Shown: piece by piece, positions 34,801 through 44,800 of the stretch
Position numbering within the stretch: position 1 is the stretch's first letter
Layout of the letters: the number at the start of each line of letters is the position of its first letter
IMG/VR virus record: IMGVR_UViG_3300035698_005399
Coordinates: 1-64,000 of that record
Reading direction: 5' to 3' (one strand)
DNA: 64,000 nucleotides
DNA from: a virus
The notes under the pieces: model-generated
The model's input: the letters and a program-made list of their open reading frames with translations, nothing else
The model's database searches: none
What the model was told of the DNA's origin: nothing
Position numbers and translations under genes: made by a program

Positions 34801-36192
34801 ACAGCATTTATTAAATCACATCAGTTATATTTCTTAACTGAGCAAGCATTATTTATGCAACCTACTGATGATCAAGCCTTACAGACAAATGAAAATGTTT
34901 TATACGTGGGCTCAGGAGCCTTTGGTAGACTTGATCCTAAAGAAGTAGTAAGTACTGATTATGGTTTTGCTGGTAGTGTTAGCCAATGGGCTGTAAAGAC
35001 TACTGATGCCGGAACCTTCTGGCCTGATATTAATCAAGGTAAAGTATTTGTGTTATCCAATCAATTGAACGCCATATCAGAAGTTGGTATGGAATCATGG
35101 TTTACAGAAAAAATGAATAATTCATTTGCTAATGCTTGGGAAAATAATGCTGGTAAACCATATCCTCTAGCTGATACACCACAAGCTTATAATGGTGTTG
35201 GTGCACAAATTAGTTATGACTTAAGATACAGACGACTCATATTAACATATAAAGACTGGGAAATTACACCTAGAGCACAAGCTCTAATTGGTAATGGTAA
35301 TCTAATTTATAATTTAGAAACAAGTAAATTTGAATTACTTGTACCTGATGCACTAATTGGTTTAGTGGGGAATAATAATCCTACTGAAATATCAACCAGT
35401 AAATTTGCAGAAAGTACGGACGAAACATCAGAAACTCCACAAGCATTTGGTACTAGAGTATATGCCAGCTTTAATGTTGATGATATTAAAGAATACTTCC
35501 AGAACAAAAGCTTTACTGTAAGCTACAGTATGCATACCAATACATGGATTAGCTTTCATAGTTATATTCCATCTTATATCTTTAATACCAATCAATTTTT
35601 CTTTACATCTGCTAATAATGGATTATGGAAGCATGATGAAAGAAATTTCCAAACTTTCTATGGCATCAAGAAAGACCATATCATTGAATATACACATACA
35701 AGTAGTTTCCAAACACAGAAGTATGATAGTATTCATTATGTATCTGATGTACAAGACTATGATACAGCATTGAAGTCTTGGAAAGATGTTCCTGCTATTA
35801 CGTTTGATAAAGTGATTGTATATACAGATACACAATCTACTGGTAAAACAGATATTATCAATGGTAGTGATAGTTACATTGAAGAACTCACATACAACCC
35901 AGATAACATTACTGTACACAGGCATGATAGAACATGGAAGATGAATAAGATTAGAGATATGGTTGTGGACTATACTGTACCACTCTTTAGACTTAACGCT
36001 GCAGCATTAGAAGCTGATTACTTTATTGATAAAGTTCCTAATACAGCAGCTACATCAAGCACTAAAGATATCTATGAACAAGGTAGAATCAGGAATAAAT
36101 TTTGCAATACCAGATTGTTCTTTAATCCATTGAATGACTATCGTATTGTAACAGATATTGTAACAACAATGACTAGAAACTCTATTCGTTAA
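31831..36192 (+). CDS. Large tail protein, muzzle/knob candidate
   Basis: A 1453-residue protein starting MNNFSQGMNRDAGDKFRPNS and SWPFALNAVNVSRDGNKSSI, a start typical of the large tail-hub proteins of phages of Bacteroidota (a beta-propeller-like N-terminus with the phrase 'DxN...ALN...NxxxxxGN'). The rest is Tyr/Asn/Thr-rich beta structure with scattered Cys pairs (CSDCQAEYPYR). Length, place after the ring genes and before the cargo genes fit the muzzle of crAss-like virions, which closes the tail and guides ejection. Its end overlaps the palindrome at 36189-36204. Confidence 0.65.
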   Translation: MNNFSQGMNRDAGDKFRPNSSWPFALNAVNVSRDGNKSSIINEEGNKTCGDLPEGFDIIGHAESNSDLTYLFLTDNTVSIIATIDNNCNYNEIVRSSCLNFKDYHAIDAQYKEVDGCEPALYWVDNFNLDKQVNIAELRTYIDNDALATAWFAANGTPLPKSFKDGFYIQQANIYDAWNCNAFKQVKDIKVPVITFNKMLDSGGQLEAGAYQVVVRYIDLDDNRTDWFAPTLPVPIIDEDYNGPYTCIDGCLAGTTTSKALEYNITNIDTSYPYFEVAYIHTSENVETAYIESKNSTFSLTFLLTGTAEEQLDVVDINVSTAKWAVSKGLIQHHNKLIKYGVKERDIDHTAFTRSALNIKSRYWISDVDHDHKEFGIKTPYYYSRTRGYMRDEVYAFAVVWVFNDGSKTTPYHIPGRAKDTTSQGVVMGYTGLLNTNAGAHITGEWDSTTYSDASSFTGWSAEDIKYLQDQGYSDTEIERWMVYNTALPDDTPASGTNGSGELAFYESKDYTYPEITSCDGTRVYEQLSGTPIRYHKMPDATLEPLHYQDTNDNNNLLTRSLGMEFDNVVPPVEYADQIQGYYIVRAKVTPENQSIISKGVMWNTTYVDPSSNLRFPRPTYWWTRKIATTFGISDSERTHTEFWSNESTFNSDDLSKASHFKMENEISGDRGVVYLGSCDVGARVAFQDTTFNKNPLTPSYGHTNRSFNTSGYLPLNSIISDFFGENFYNVGRETKYLVQFEDAYRPQSPIISSSDNYGTNETFGYYTAAKQFLPNQYGNIDGLIYYSCSTMHLATDPLYHFRRIFGGDTFISELNFRRFQGENPADFDFSGLSGSCASRSDIMVRVNAGSHTKCYTESRINADLRHTLGAITVVNDSSGDPTNVDDGYLPKAICKKLPFDTDDYYTEQIAKAWEVDNTFEYNSDFSKENELLPIFPLSFTFDYCSDCQAEYPYRFVWSQSAFGQEQVDNYSVFLANDFKDIPQHKGRLETAFIKSHQLYFLTEQALFMQPTDDQALQTNENVLYVGSGAFGRLDPKEVVSTDYGFAGSVSQWAVKTTDAGTFWPDINQGKVFVLSNQLNAISEVGMESWFTEKMNNSFANAWENNAGKPYPLADTPQAYNGVGAQISYDLRYRRLILTYKDWEITPRAQALIGNGNLIYNLETSKFELLVPDALIGLVGNNNPTEISTSKFAESTDETSETPQAFGTRVYASFNVDDIKEYFQNKSFTVSYSMHTNTWISFHSYIPSYIFNTNQFFFTSANNGLWKHDERNFQTFYGIKKDHIIEYTHTSSFQTQKYDSIHYVSDVQDYDTALKSWKDVPAITFDKVIVYTDTQSTGKTDIINGSDSYIEELTYNPDNITVHRHDRTWKMNKIRDMVVDYTVPLFRLNAAALEADYFIDKVPNTAATSSTKDIYEQGRIRNKFCNTRLFFNPLNDYRIVTDIVTTMTRNSIR

Positions 36193-36216
36193 CATGCGTG
36201 TTAAAATAATTTTAAC
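36189..36216 (+). promoter_or_regulatory. Double palindrome before the cargo operon
   Basis: The 16-mer at 36189-36204 (TTAACATGCGTGTTAA) copies the palindrome before 3393. It runs into a second perfect inverted repeat (TGTTAAAATAATTTTAACA at 36199-36217) that shares the 17-base leader motif with 11221-11237. The 61-base gap holding it separates the muzzle gene from the cargo genes. A regulated promoter is likely, but I cannot place a transcription start. Confidence 0.45.
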
Positions 36217-36253
36217 AAAGGAAACTAAAACTTAAAAAAAATGGTTATATATT

Positions 36254-37552
36254 ATGATGCCTACTAACTATAATCGAATTAAGAAATTAGCCAATGGTGG
36301 TGATACAGATGACCCACCTGCAAAAAGGTCTATGGCTACTGAACCAGGAGGCATACCTGCTAGATCAAGCCTATTACATCAAGGGATTCGTAGTATGGCA
36401 GATGTAGCTCTCCCGCATAACGCTGCTCAACTCGTAGCACATTTGATTACTGGAGATCAAAACTATGGATTAAAAGATAGTACTCCGGGCGCACGACATG
36501 CTTTAACTAGAGCCGCTTTAGCCTCAATGGCTAGAACTGGAAAGAATCAAGGCCAAATTACATATGAAGACTATGGCGAACAAATGCCATCTACTATAGA
36601 ACATTTTAATGCTTCAAAAGGAGAAGCAATGGGGGCTAGTGCTATGTCTATTGATTTTAGAGCAGCTACAGAATTTGGAAAAGCTGGTTACAGTTATGAT
36701 CCAGAAACAGGCGATATTAAGTTTACAGATCGTTATGATTGGAATAAAGTAAAAGATCCCGGAGAAGGATATGGTGAAATACGAGCCATAGTAGGAGATA
36801 TTGCTCCCAACATGGAGCAAGAAAAACAACCACCACAATACATTGGGCAAACTAATGTTAATGCATATAATCGTACTAAATTTTTATACCCTAACACATA
36901 TGATACATATAGCAGGTTTCATAAAGCTAATATGGGGCCAGTAGATAATGTTGTAGATGGTACAATAGATGGTGTAATAGACATATTTAAAGGTCGTTCA
37001 AATATAGTAAACAATGTACAAGAACAAATACAACAAGGTGCTGGGCAAGCACAAGAAGCAATTCAACAAGGAGCCAACCAATTGCAACAAGGTATTGGTC
37101 AAGTCCGTAAACGATTAGGCTTTGAAGATGGTGGTAAAATAAATACTCCAATGAATCATAGATACAAGCGCGTTAAAAAAATGGCTGCTGGAGGTGGTAT
37201 TGAACAAGGCATAAGTAGTATTGCTCCTTTGCTTAACTTTCTTCCTGGTGTTGGACAATTAGCAGCACCTATGATGGGTGCTCTTGCCCCTTTATTTGGT
37301 GCAATGACTGAAACCAAACCCCTTATCCCATCCGCAGCACATTCAGCATCAAATCTGAACATAGCACCTAAGTCTTTAGCTAATGGTGGACCAACACAAT
37401 CACATAATGTTCATGGTGGTTTACTAAACTTTAATGGCCCATCACATGCTAAAGGAGGTATTCCTTTTCAAGGAGTAGAGGTTGAAGGTGGTGAAACTAA
37501 TTGGAAAGATTATGTGTTTTCTGATAGACTAAAATACAAACATGCTAAATAA
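36254..37552 (+). CDS. GG-motif cargo (ejected virion) protein
   Basis: A 432-residue protein. It contains the short motif 'x-A-x-GG' at several places: KKLANGGDTDDP near residue 11, FEDGGK, VKKMAAGGG and KSLANGGPTQ, then VHGG and AKGGIPFQ. The C-terminus ends EVEGGETNWKDYVFSDRL, a tail that recurs in large phages of Bacteroidota. Residues 235-275 are a Gln/Ala-rich helical repeat (QEQIQQGAGQAQEAIQQG), and 305-345 are hydrophobic (IAPLLNFLPGVGQLAAPMMG). Probably packaged with the DNA and ejected; the GG motifs may be processing or packaging signals. The start could also be the second ATG at 36257. Confidence 0.65.
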   Translation: MMPTNYNRIKKLANGGDTDDPPAKRSMATEPGGIPARSSLLHQGIRSMADVALPHNAAQLVAHLITGDQNYGLKDSTPGARHALTRAALASMARTGKNQGQITYEDYGEQMPSTIEHFNASKGEAMGASAMSIDFRAATEFGKAGYSYDPETGDIKFTDRYDWNKVKDPGEGYGEIRAIVGDIAPNMEQEKQPPQYIGQTNVNAYNRTKFLYPNTYDTYSRFHKANMGPVDNVVDGTIDGVIDIFKGRSNIVNNVQEQIQQGAGQAQEAIQQGANQLQQGIGQVRKRLGFEDGGKINTPMNHRYKRVKKMAAGGGIEQGISSIAPLLNFLPGVGQLAAPMMGALAPLFGAMTETKPLIPSAAHSASNLNIAPKSLANGGPTQSHNVHGGLLNFNGPSHAKGGIPFQGVEVEGGETNWKDYVFSDRLKYKHAK

Positions 37553-39806
37553 GAAATATAACAAAATGACCTTTGCTGATGTTAGCAAGGTAATGGCTCG
37601 TAAGTATAAGGGTCAAGACTTTGATCCTATTGCACAAAGGACATTAGACATGCAGATGCAAGAACTAATGGCTTTAAATGAAGCTGCTAAGCCACCAGAA
37701 CCACAAGGTATGCAATTTGCTAACGGTGGTTCTGTAGATGATACACAAGATAATAAGAAAAGTAAAGCTGAGCTTAAAAGAGAAGAAAGAAGCAGATTTT
37801 CTGCAAATAACCAAGCAATATTTAGTGAAGAATTAGATAATGCTGGAATATTTGGTCTTAAACGAGCACAGATACTAGCACAAACAGCATTAGAATCTGG
37901 AAATTTTGGGGAAACATATGGTAATCTATCAGAATATGGGGGAAATACTGAAGCTGCTGCCAGAAAATATTTTAAAAGATATGATGGCAAAAATGGAAAT
38001 ACAGAACCAGGTGATGGTTATCGCTATAGAGGTAGAGGTAATATAATGACTACTGGAAGAAAGGGGTACAGGGAAGCTGGTGAAAGATTAGGATTAGATT
38101 TAGAAAACAATCCTGATCTATTATTAGACCCCCGTAATGCTGCTTTAGCCGCCATAGATTATTGGGAGACCAATGTTGATGCTAGAATGAAAGGAAACTA
38201 TTCAGATACAGCAACAGCCACTAGGGCTATTAGAGGAGATACAGGAGATACATTTCCCGAAGAAGCTCATTTTGAAAAAAGAGAAGCTTATTTTGCTAAA
38301 CTTTCAAAATCAAATTCTGATAAAGCGGTTATAGTAAAACCAGAACCAGGGGGATATAAATGGAATCCTCAACGTAAATATACAACACCTCAAGCAGAAC
38401 AAGCAAAACCACCAATGATAATGAAATATGGAGGATATCACAGAAATGTAAATAGAAGAAGTCTATCAACTGGTGGAAATTTATCAAAGATGAGCCCGTT
38501 GTTTAATAAGCCTTGGTTAGATGGTATGGGACGTGGTGCTGTTAACAGTGTATTAGGGGAAGCAGATAATCAAATGCAAGCGACAATTAATAGTAGTCCT
38601 TATAGTAGAAATATTAGAGCTGCAAATCTAACAAATTCATTAGCTCCAGATGTTAGTAATATGAATTTTCAAGAATCACTTGAAACTGTAGCAATGGCAA
38701 ATATGAATTTTCCAAGATTGCAAAATTTTATTGGAACAGGAGGAATAAGTAACACAGTAGCACAACCTAGTCCAGGTAATATTAATAATCAAGGACAAAC
38801 GAGTCAAGCACAACAAGTTGCTATGAGGAATACACAAATACCTGGAGGGACTAATGGTCTTGGGAGCAATACATGGTATCCTCAACCAAATCAAAGAAGT
38901 GCACAAGCAGCACAACGTGTTCAAACAGGACCATTTCAAGATAATGCTCCAGCACCAATGCCAGCACCATCACAAGGTCCAGTTGTACAATTTCCACAAC
39001 AATCTAATCTTTTAAACACACCTAATTATAATGCCTCATTGACTCCAGATTATAGCAATCCTCCTCCACAAGAAGCAGATCTAGCTGATCCCACAACTCC
39101 ACAACAACGTCAAGGATTGTTTGGTGATATTACTACCGGAGATAAAATGCAATTGGCAAGTAGTATTCCTAGTGCAGCATATAATTTAATGCAGTCCTTT
39201 AAACCAGCAGAACAATATTCTCCTACTGTAAATGAACAAGCTGGTAAAGCCATGTCTCAATTAGACAACCTTAGTATTGATATGCAACCATTAATTAATC
39301 AAAATAATCTAGCATTTAATACTGCTAGAAGACAACTTGGTAATCAAATGGGCGGTGGAGCATTAGCAGCTAATTTAGCTAATTTGACTTCCAATACTAA
39401 TCAGAATATGAATCAGGCTCAATTGTCTGGTCAACAACTAAATAATCAGTATAAGACTCAAGCCGCATCTACACGCATGAACTTGGGTGAAGCTGATAGA
39501 GCAGCAGCAGAACAGTCTAGAGGACTTAACATTGCAGCTAAGGCTACTAAGCAGAACTTTGCAGCAACAGCAGCAGGTCAACTTGGAGAAGGATTGAATC
39601 AATCTGGACAAGCTCTTAACTCAGGCAAGTTTAATAAACTAGTAACAGGCTTGGCTAAATCTGCCAACTTCTACTTTAATTCAAATACTAATACAATTGA
39701 TATAGCATCATATAAAACAGATCACCCAGATGAATACGCTGCTGTTCTAGCACAATTTGGTGGTGATGAAAAGAAAGTAATAGCATACTTCCAAAAGAAA
39801 GGATAA
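37542..39806 (+). CDS. Cargo protein with GH19-like lysozyme domain
   Basis: A 754-residue protein. Residues about 85-245 are a GH19-type domain: QTALESGNFG with catalytic-type E118, EYGGNTEAAARKYF, then GYRYRGRGNIMTTGRKGYREAG and LDLENNPDLLLDPRNAALAA. That is the arrangement of phage chitinase-like endolysins. Before it lies the motif FANGG (59-63). The rest is Gln/Asn-rich and disordered (SQAQQVAMRNTQ; NQAQLSGQQLNN), with a structured C-terminal 60 residues. Placed among cargo genes, it is probably a virion-associated peptidoglycan hydrolase used at entry, distinct from the GH108 lysin at 5136. It overlaps the upstream gene by 11 bases. Confidence 0.75.
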   Translation: MLNKKYNKMTFADVSKVMARKYKGQDFDPIAQRTLDMQMQELMALNEAAKPPEPQGMQFANGGSVDDTQDNKKSKAELKREERSRFSANNQAIFSEELDNAGIFGLKRAQILAQTALESGNFGETYGNLSEYGGNTEAAARKYFKRYDGKNGNTEPGDGYRYRGRGNIMTTGRKGYREAGERLGLDLENNPDLLLDPRNAALAAIDYWETNVDARMKGNYSDTATATRAIRGDTGDTFPEEAHFEKREAYFAKLSKSNSDKAVIVKPEPGGYKWNPQRKYTTPQAEQAKPPMIMKYGGYHRNVNRRSLSTGGNLSKMSPLFNKPWLDGMGRGAVNSVLGEADNQMQATINSSPYSRNIRAANLTNSLAPDVSNMNFQESLETVAMANMNFPRLQNFIGTGGISNTVAQPSPGNINNQGQTSQAQQVAMRNTQIPGGTNGLGSNTWYPQPNQRSAQAAQRVQTGPFQDNAPAPMPAPSQGPVVQFPQQSNLLNTPNYNASLTPDYSNPPPQEADLADPTTPQQRQGLFGDITTGDKMQLASSIPSAAYNLMQSFKPAEQYSPTVNEQAGKAMSQLDNLSIDMQPLINQNNLAFNTARRQLGNQMGGGALAANLANLTSNTNQNMNQAQLSGQQLNNQYKTQAASTRMNLGEADRAAAEQSRGLNIAAKATKQNFAATAAGQLGEGLNQSGQALNSGKFNKLVTGLAKSANFYFNSNTNTIDIASYKTDHPDEYAAVLAQFGGDEKKVIAYFQKKG

Positions 39807-39807
39807 T

Positions 39808-41802
39808 ATGATCTCACCAGGAATGCAACCCGCACAAGGGCCAAGTCAACATAAATTCTATGAATTACCAGCTAATGAAATATTTAAGCTGGTTAATCAA
39901 AGACAATCAACTTATGACGTACAAGCAGAAAAACTTGGTGCCATGAGTGATATGATGAGTGCGTTAGACATTCATGAAAATTATCATCCAGAATATGGTA
40001 AGCAGGTAGAGGCTATTACTAGTGAAATTGATAGATTAACTAATGGTCAACATGACCTAACACAACCAGATGGGATTCGTTCACTAAACATGCTTAAGCG
40101 CCGTGTAGGTAGACAGTTTGGTCCAGATGGTGACTTTGGCATTATGGCGCAAGCAACTAGTCAATATAGAAAACAAGCTGCTCAATATGATGAAACTTAT
40201 AAAGATAATCAGAGATGGGCCGCTGCTTATAAAGAAGGATTATCACCCGCAGGATTAGAAAAAGATCCCATTACAGGACTTAGAAATCTTACACCCTCAC
40301 AGTCTTTATTTGCTGCCGAACCCGTAACACAAGAAGCCATAAATAAAGCTAGTATACAAGCCATCAGCGCGGTTGCTTCTAGTACTATTGGTCAAGAACT
40401 TGGAATTGTGGATGTTGAAGGTTTAGTTAAAGTCCTTAAATCAAGTTCAACCGAAGCCGTTCAAAAAAAGGAATTAATGAGGATATTGGATACATATCTA
40501 GATGGTAATGGTGAATTGACTAAAAGTAGAATGATTGAAAATTTGATTGATATGAAGGGAAATCCTATATTTGATCAAATGTCTGAACAAGAAAGATTAG
40601 AAGATGCTGAAGAAATGGCTAGAGAAGATGTGCTATCTATAATTACAGGCATAGCAGATCCCGCAGCATGGGAGAAAATTAATAATTCAATCAGTGTGCT
40701 TAGTGGAGATGACAAAGACGACGGGAATAATATAAATGATCCTAGTGCAAAATATGAACCGGCTAAACCTGGAAATAAGGATGATGAACTAACTGGAAAA
40801 AAAGGACAAGAAGCACTAGGTCTTGTTAATTGGGACGGAAAAAATAATTCTATTCCTCCTGATTTTATGGAATATCACGATAAGGTTGAAGAACGTATTC
40901 TAAATGGTGGTGGCCATAATACAGTAGAAATAAGAATGCAACAAACATATGATAGATATGAGCGTGAAGGTAATGAAAAAGGTGCCGCTAAAATGTTAGA
41001 GAATATAAAATCACATGCTCAAGAAAGATATGATAAAGAATATGGTGGTAATAGAAAAAAATATGAAGAAATCACAACTAGATTAAATGACAACGGGATT
41101 ACATTTGCTACACCTGAAGAAGAAATTGCATTTGTACAAGAAGCTTATACAAATGTGTCTAGACAACTAAGTGCTCCTGTATTCATACCTAGAAATCAAT
41201 TAAAAGATAGTTGGTCAGGATTAAAAACTTCACTTGAAGAGGTTATGACTGTTAATCTTGATATGATGGTTACTCCTCACGATAGTTATTCTAATGAACC
41301 ACAAAAAATACATAAGTTTATTGCTGGGCCAGAAGGATTAGGACATGGGGTAGAACCATACGAAGCAAAAAGATTTACAAATCCACAAATTACTGGTATT
41401 CGAGATGATGGAAAGATAATAATGAAAGTTACTGTAAAGCACGGTAAAGTTCAAGAAGACGTATCATTTGCAACGAAAAGTAATATGGAAGCATTTACCG
41501 AATCCACACGATTAAATAGTCAAGTATATGACATTCTTAATGATGAAGATAACAAATTAGCATTGAGCATGGGGGAGGCAATTGATCTGTATACTCCCGC
41601 AACATATATGGTTACTGATACTGAATCAGGTGAACAAATTATGTTAGAAGAACCAAAAGTACAATTGGTATTAATTAATCCAGAAACACATGAGTTGTTT
41701 AGTGAGCCCCATGTCATAATGGATGGTGAATATGATATGCCATTATCAAGCTATAGAAGGCAAAACGAACAATACTTGATGGAAGTATTATCACAATATT
41801 AA
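39808..41802 (+). CDS. Internal virion (cargo) protein, 664 aa
   Basis: A 664-residue soluble protein, mostly helical, beginning MISPGMQPAQGPSQHKFYEL. Residues 20-130 carry repeated helix heptads (AEKLGAMSDMMSALDIHENY) and the segment TNGQHDLTQPDGIRSLNMLK. The acidic linker near residue 300-335 (SGDDKDDGNNINDPS) separates two halves. No enzymatic motif is visible. Its place between the GH19 cargo and the giant polymerase, and its size, match the internal proteins ejected into the host. No specific family is recognised. Confidence 0.6.
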   Translation: MISPGMQPAQGPSQHKFYELPANEIFKLVNQRQSTYDVQAEKLGAMSDMMSALDIHENYHPEYGKQVEAITSEIDRLTNGQHDLTQPDGIRSLNMLKRRVGRQFGPDGDFGIMAQATSQYRKQAAQYDETYKDNQRWAAAYKEGLSPAGLEKDPITGLRNLTPSQSLFAAEPVTQEAINKASIQAISAVASSTIGQELGIVDVEGLVKVLKSSSTEAVQKKELMRILDTYLDGNGELTKSRMIENLIDMKGNPIFDQMSEQERLEDAEEMAREDVLSIITGIADPAAWEKINNSISVLSGDDKDDGNNINDPSAKYEPAKPGNKDDELTGKKGQEALGLVNWDGKNNSIPPDFMEYHDKVEERILNGGGHNTVEIRMQQTYDRYEREGNEKGAAKMLENIKSHAQERYDKEYGGNRKKYEEITTRLNDNGITFATPEEEIAFVQEAYTNVSRQLSAPVFIPRNQLKDSWSGLKTSLEEVMTVNLDMMVTPHDSYSNEPQKIHKFIAGPEGLGHGVEPYEAKRFTNPQITGIRDDGKIIMKVTVKHGKVQEDVSFATKSNMEAFTESTRLNSQVYDILNDEDNKLALSMGEAIDLYTPATYMVTDTESGEQIMLEEPKVQLVLINPETHELFSEPHVIMDGEYDMPLSSYRRQNEQYLMEVLSQY

Positions 41803-41806
41803 AATT

Positions 41807-44800
41807 ATGAGATCAGTTAATGCTGGTGGTTCTAAAGAGCCAATTAAAACAGGAGAAGTAGTTAATTCAGGTAATACTGATAATTCAATTGAATTTAAAA
41901 AATTAAGATCTGTAAACCCCTCATCGGGTACAAGTTTTTATGCTCCTGATCCAAAAGGGCAACATCAAGGATTAAATCTAGAAGATACTTATAATCAAGA
42001 ATTAGTAAATAAGGTTATTGCAAATAATCAATCAGGTTATGATAAAGCATTTAATGCTATTGTTGGTGGTATTGCATCTGGTGGTTTAACTGCTGTTGAA
42101 GACTTGAGTTATATGGCTCAATCTGCCGCAGACCTTCTCAGTAAAGGTAAATTGATTGATGAGTGGGAAAGAAATGCTGTTGCTGAAGCAATGCAAAAAG
42201 CTAAAGAAAACTTATCAGAAGCGTTACCTATTTATGGTAATCCTATGGGATTTTGGAATTCTACTAAATCAGTACTTGATTCAGCTATTGGATTTGCATT
42301 ACCCGGCGCTTTGGCTATTAAAGGTGTGTCTGCTATTCAGAAACTACCAAGAGCCTTACAGCTCGCAACACGTTCTAAGAGAGCACATGCTTATTTAGAA
42401 ATGATGCGAGCTAGTGGTGGAGTAGAAAGAATTACTAATGCTCTTGCCGCAGGTACTTTACAGAACCATGCTGAAGGTGTTATGATGGGAATGGAGGTAT
42501 ATGAAAATACTTTAAATAATCAATTAGAAGCAAATCCTAATGCTACAAAAGAACAAACAGATAGATATGAATTAGCAGCTAATGATGCTGCTGATAGATT
42601 TTTAGTGGCTAACAGAGCAATGATTTTAAGTGACGCGTTTAGTTTACATGGTATTTATCAAGGTAAACAAATGGTGCGTAATTTAATGAATGCTCCAGGT
42701 TGGCAAAATAGATTTCGTCAATTTGGTACAAGCTTAGTTAAACCTAATGCTGACAACCTAATTTTACAAAATGCTAAAGAAGGCGTTGAAGAAATCTATC
42801 AAGGTGTACAACAAAAGGAACAAGAATATCAAGCTTTAAAGAGTGCTAATTTAGATATTAGTACATATGAAGCAGAAACGTTTGATAGAATTTGGGGCTT
42901 TATTACAGAACCCACTACATTATATGAAGGACTATTAGGATTTGTTGGCGGTGGCGCACAGAGAATTATAACAGAGGCCGCAGCAGGCAAATTCTCTTCA
43001 TCATCTAGAGCACAAAAGGCTCAAGCATATGAACAACAACAAGCAGTAATTCAAGCATCACAAGAATATCTAGATGGTTCATTGCGTGATGTTAGAAAAG
43101 TTGTAAATTTTGTAGAGCAAGCATCAGGAACAGAGTCTAGTGTACTAGGCGAAACAGTAATGGATAAAAAATTCATTGAAATTGCTGTAATGAACTTTGA
43201 AGCAGGTACCACGGAATCATTAGAAAGACAATTAGATGCTATTATTGAGAATGAAGAAGGTACTTATGAAAAAGAAGCTATTAGTGATGCTAGACGACAT
43301 AAAGAATTATTAGGCAAATTAGAAACTCAATATATTAAATTTGCTAAGTATGAAAATCAATTAACTTTATTTGATAATAGACAAGCATACGATCTAACTA
43401 ATAGATATGCTGATGATGTTAACAAGAGAAAGCAAATAGCATTTACAACATTACAAAAAGAAGCTGCCTTATTAGTTGAAGGACAAACTATTGCTCAAGA
43501 TGAAAATGGTGTTATTAAAAATGCTCCATTCATACTTGATCCTACTTCAGATACTTTAATAGGTGTTGATGATGCAGCTAAAGAAAAATATGAAAAGGCT
43601 CTAAATCAATTAAAAGATACAGAAGCTTACAAAGAGTGGAAGGCTTTAAGTAATCAACATGATAAATTACTTGGTAAAAGAAAACTATTAAATGATGCAT
43701 ATAAAAGAGATATTGATCCAACCAGACAAGTAGATTTATACAGAGTTAGAAAAGAAAAGGAAGAAAAAATTGTTAAAAGGGCTGCAGAAATTGTTCAAGA
43801 AGAAATTGATGCTGCACAAGAAGCAGCAGTAAATGAAAGTATAGAGAAGAAAAAAGCAGATGCTCCAACAAAAGCAAAAGCTAAGCCTACAGAAACCACT
43901 GAAGAAAAAACTACTCCTCTTAGTGAACAAGAAGAAGCTGAACAATCATTTCTACCAGTACCTCTTGCTACTAATGAAGATGGTACTACACAAGAAGGAC
44001 AAGATGAATCTACTACTGAATCATCATTAGAGGCCATGTCTAAAGAATTGACATCTACTGGTCTTATGACTGCTCCTGAACTTGATAGAGTTGATGAGGC
44101 TAGAAAGATATTAGCTAAAATTAAAGCTGATATTGCAGAAGGTATTAAGAATGGTTTAACTGTAGAACAAATTGTAGCTCAGGTATTGTCTAAAGGATAT
44201 AATTTTAGTTCAGATCAAATTGATAGTTTATATGATTATATTGAATCGCGTATTGAAAGATATAATAGATTAGGCGCACGAGATTCTTTAGATCCAATTG
44301 GTGATCTTAGAGAATTACATGAGGCTGAAGCATTAGCTGAAACAGAAGAAGAAAAAGGCGAAGTTGAAATTGCAATTGCAGAAATAAACAAGCCTTCGGT
44401 ATTTGCACCAGTTGATGCTCAACAATTATTTGATCATTACATAGAAACTATTAAAGGAGCAATTACTCCTTGGAGTACAATAGAAGATATTATTGAAGCT
44501 CTTAAAGCTTCTGATGCTGATTTTGCTGATAGATATGAAAGAACTGATAAAGAAACTTTTCATGCTAAAATTGATAACTTAGTTACTGAATTTCTTAATG
44601 ATGCGTTTGAAGAAGAAGTTGACCAAAATCAAAGACGTTTAGAAGACGATAGACAGAAAGATGAAGTTACTCAAGAAAAAGAAGATGCTGTTGAAAAAAT
44701 TGATGAAAAAACCAAAGAAAGTACTGTTCTTAATTTGGAAGGTGCTGTTATTGGATTAACATATAGAGCTAGTATTTCGAGTAGTGGTGATGTTAATGCT

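Noticed and set aside
38525-38540. Palindrome CTGTTAACAG
   Set aside because: It lies in coding sequence, lacks the TTAACA....TGTTAA spacing, and is expected by chance.
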